A DNA stretch of 14,526 bases from Dechloromonas sp. Lineage in GTDB: Bacteria; Pseudomonadota; Gammaproteobacteria; Burkholderiales; Rhodocyclaceae. This document shows positions 14,141-14,526 of the stretch, piece after piece; position 1 is the stretch's first letter, and each line of letters opens with the position of its first letter. The stretch lies in assembly GCA_017302355.1 (NCBI GenBank), contig JAFLDQ010000085.1, forward strand, positions 1 through 14,526, given 5' to 3'. The notes beneath the pieces were generated by a model. The model had not been told where the DNA came from and did no database searches. It was given only the letters and a program-made list of their open reading frames with translations. A program made the translations under genes and the position numbers.

Positions 14141-14526
14141 GTCGATCTCATGTGGTTACGTTATATGCAACGAAAGCATAGGCCTGACTCGCCGTTACAT
14201 GAAACATCATTTTCATGGCTGGCCGCCTCACGGATGGCATTCAAAGGGTGGCGACAACCGTGGTCAATCCTTTGACATTGCCTTGATTGAAGCCCCGACG
14301 CGGCTGTGGTTCCAAGAAGACCTGTACGCCGGCATCGCCGCACCGCGAGCACGGCGCCCGCCAGCCGCTTGTTCCCTGCCTGCCCCAGTCGCCGCCAGCC
14401 GCTCATCCTCGGGCCGCGATCGGCAATGCCACGCCCGGCGGCCCGGGCAGTTGCGAAAAACCGGGCGTTACGCGGGTACAATCTGTGCGGCGCCTTGCCA
14501 CCTTTGCAGCAACCAACTCCTCTGAT
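14141..14526. other. Gene-free right end: antitoxin promoter side and a possible rightward promoter
   Basis: I see no convincing gene in the last 386 bases. Near 14160-14166 the minus strand reads TATAAC, a likely -10 for the antitoxin operon. CATGAAA (14198-14204) and TTTCATG (14211-14217) form a 7-bp inverted repeat around 6 bases, a possible autoregulatory operator. On the plus strand TACAAT (14477-14482) is a good -10 with a weak TTGCGA (14451-14456) 20 bases away. It may be the promoter of a gene that starts beyond the window. Open frames through here have Pro/Arg/Ala-rich products without recognisable families. Confidence 0.4.

Noticed and set aside
13506..14525. A 339-codon plus-strand frame at the right end
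   Set aside because: It runs opposite mazF and mazE, and its product is low-complexity; the toxin-antitoxin motifs on the other strand are clear.

Overview
The window comes from a GC-rich proteobacterium. The proteobacterial-type Calvin-cycle set, CbbY, AcpH and the codon use suggest a betaproteobacterium, perhaps a Rhodocyclales relative. That placement is inference: there is no rRNA or tRNA here to fix it.

Layout. (A) 1-3710, GC-rich accessory region on the + strand. It starts inside a TPR protein that resembles the TPR-S/TRAF-binding type. Next is a polytopic membrane protein with a cytosolic TIR-like C-terminal domain, then a small Lys/Ala-rich DUF2934 protein closed by a hairpin. Last comes a decayed copy of the 3' end of the TIR-like gene, which also carries that gene's downstream non-coding flank. 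(B) About 3760-7145, visibly lower-GC island on the + strand. It holds dndC cut off before its C-terminal Cys cluster, a COG3440-type HNH endonuclease predicted to read DNA phosphorothioation, and an FtsK/SpoIIIE-like translocase whose start overlaps the HNH stop. No dndA, B, D or E is present. (C) 7155-11788, core metabolism on the - strand, in transcription order fbp, cbbP (phosphoribulokinase), gap, rpe, gph. This is a Calvin-cycle cluster. cbbY is transcribed divergently from an AT-rich intergenic region with CbbR-like TNA half-sites. No transketolase and no Rubisco gene lie in the window. (D) 12822-14526: acpH, a MazE/MazF toxin-antitoxin pair on the - strand, and a final 386-bp stretch with no convincing gene.

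How the genes fit together. Region C regenerates ribulose-1,5-bisphosphate, while Gph and CbbY remove by-products of Rubisco (2-phosphoglycolate and xylulose-1,5-bisphosphate). Regions A and B look like layered immunity. One part is a possible sensor/effector pair (TPR-S plus membrane TIR-like). The other is a phosphorothioation locus whose modification arm appears broken while its restriction arm is intact, which would turn it into a modification-dependent (type IV-like) restriction module. The decayed duplicate and the clipped dndC show that this side of the Calvin operon has been rearranged.
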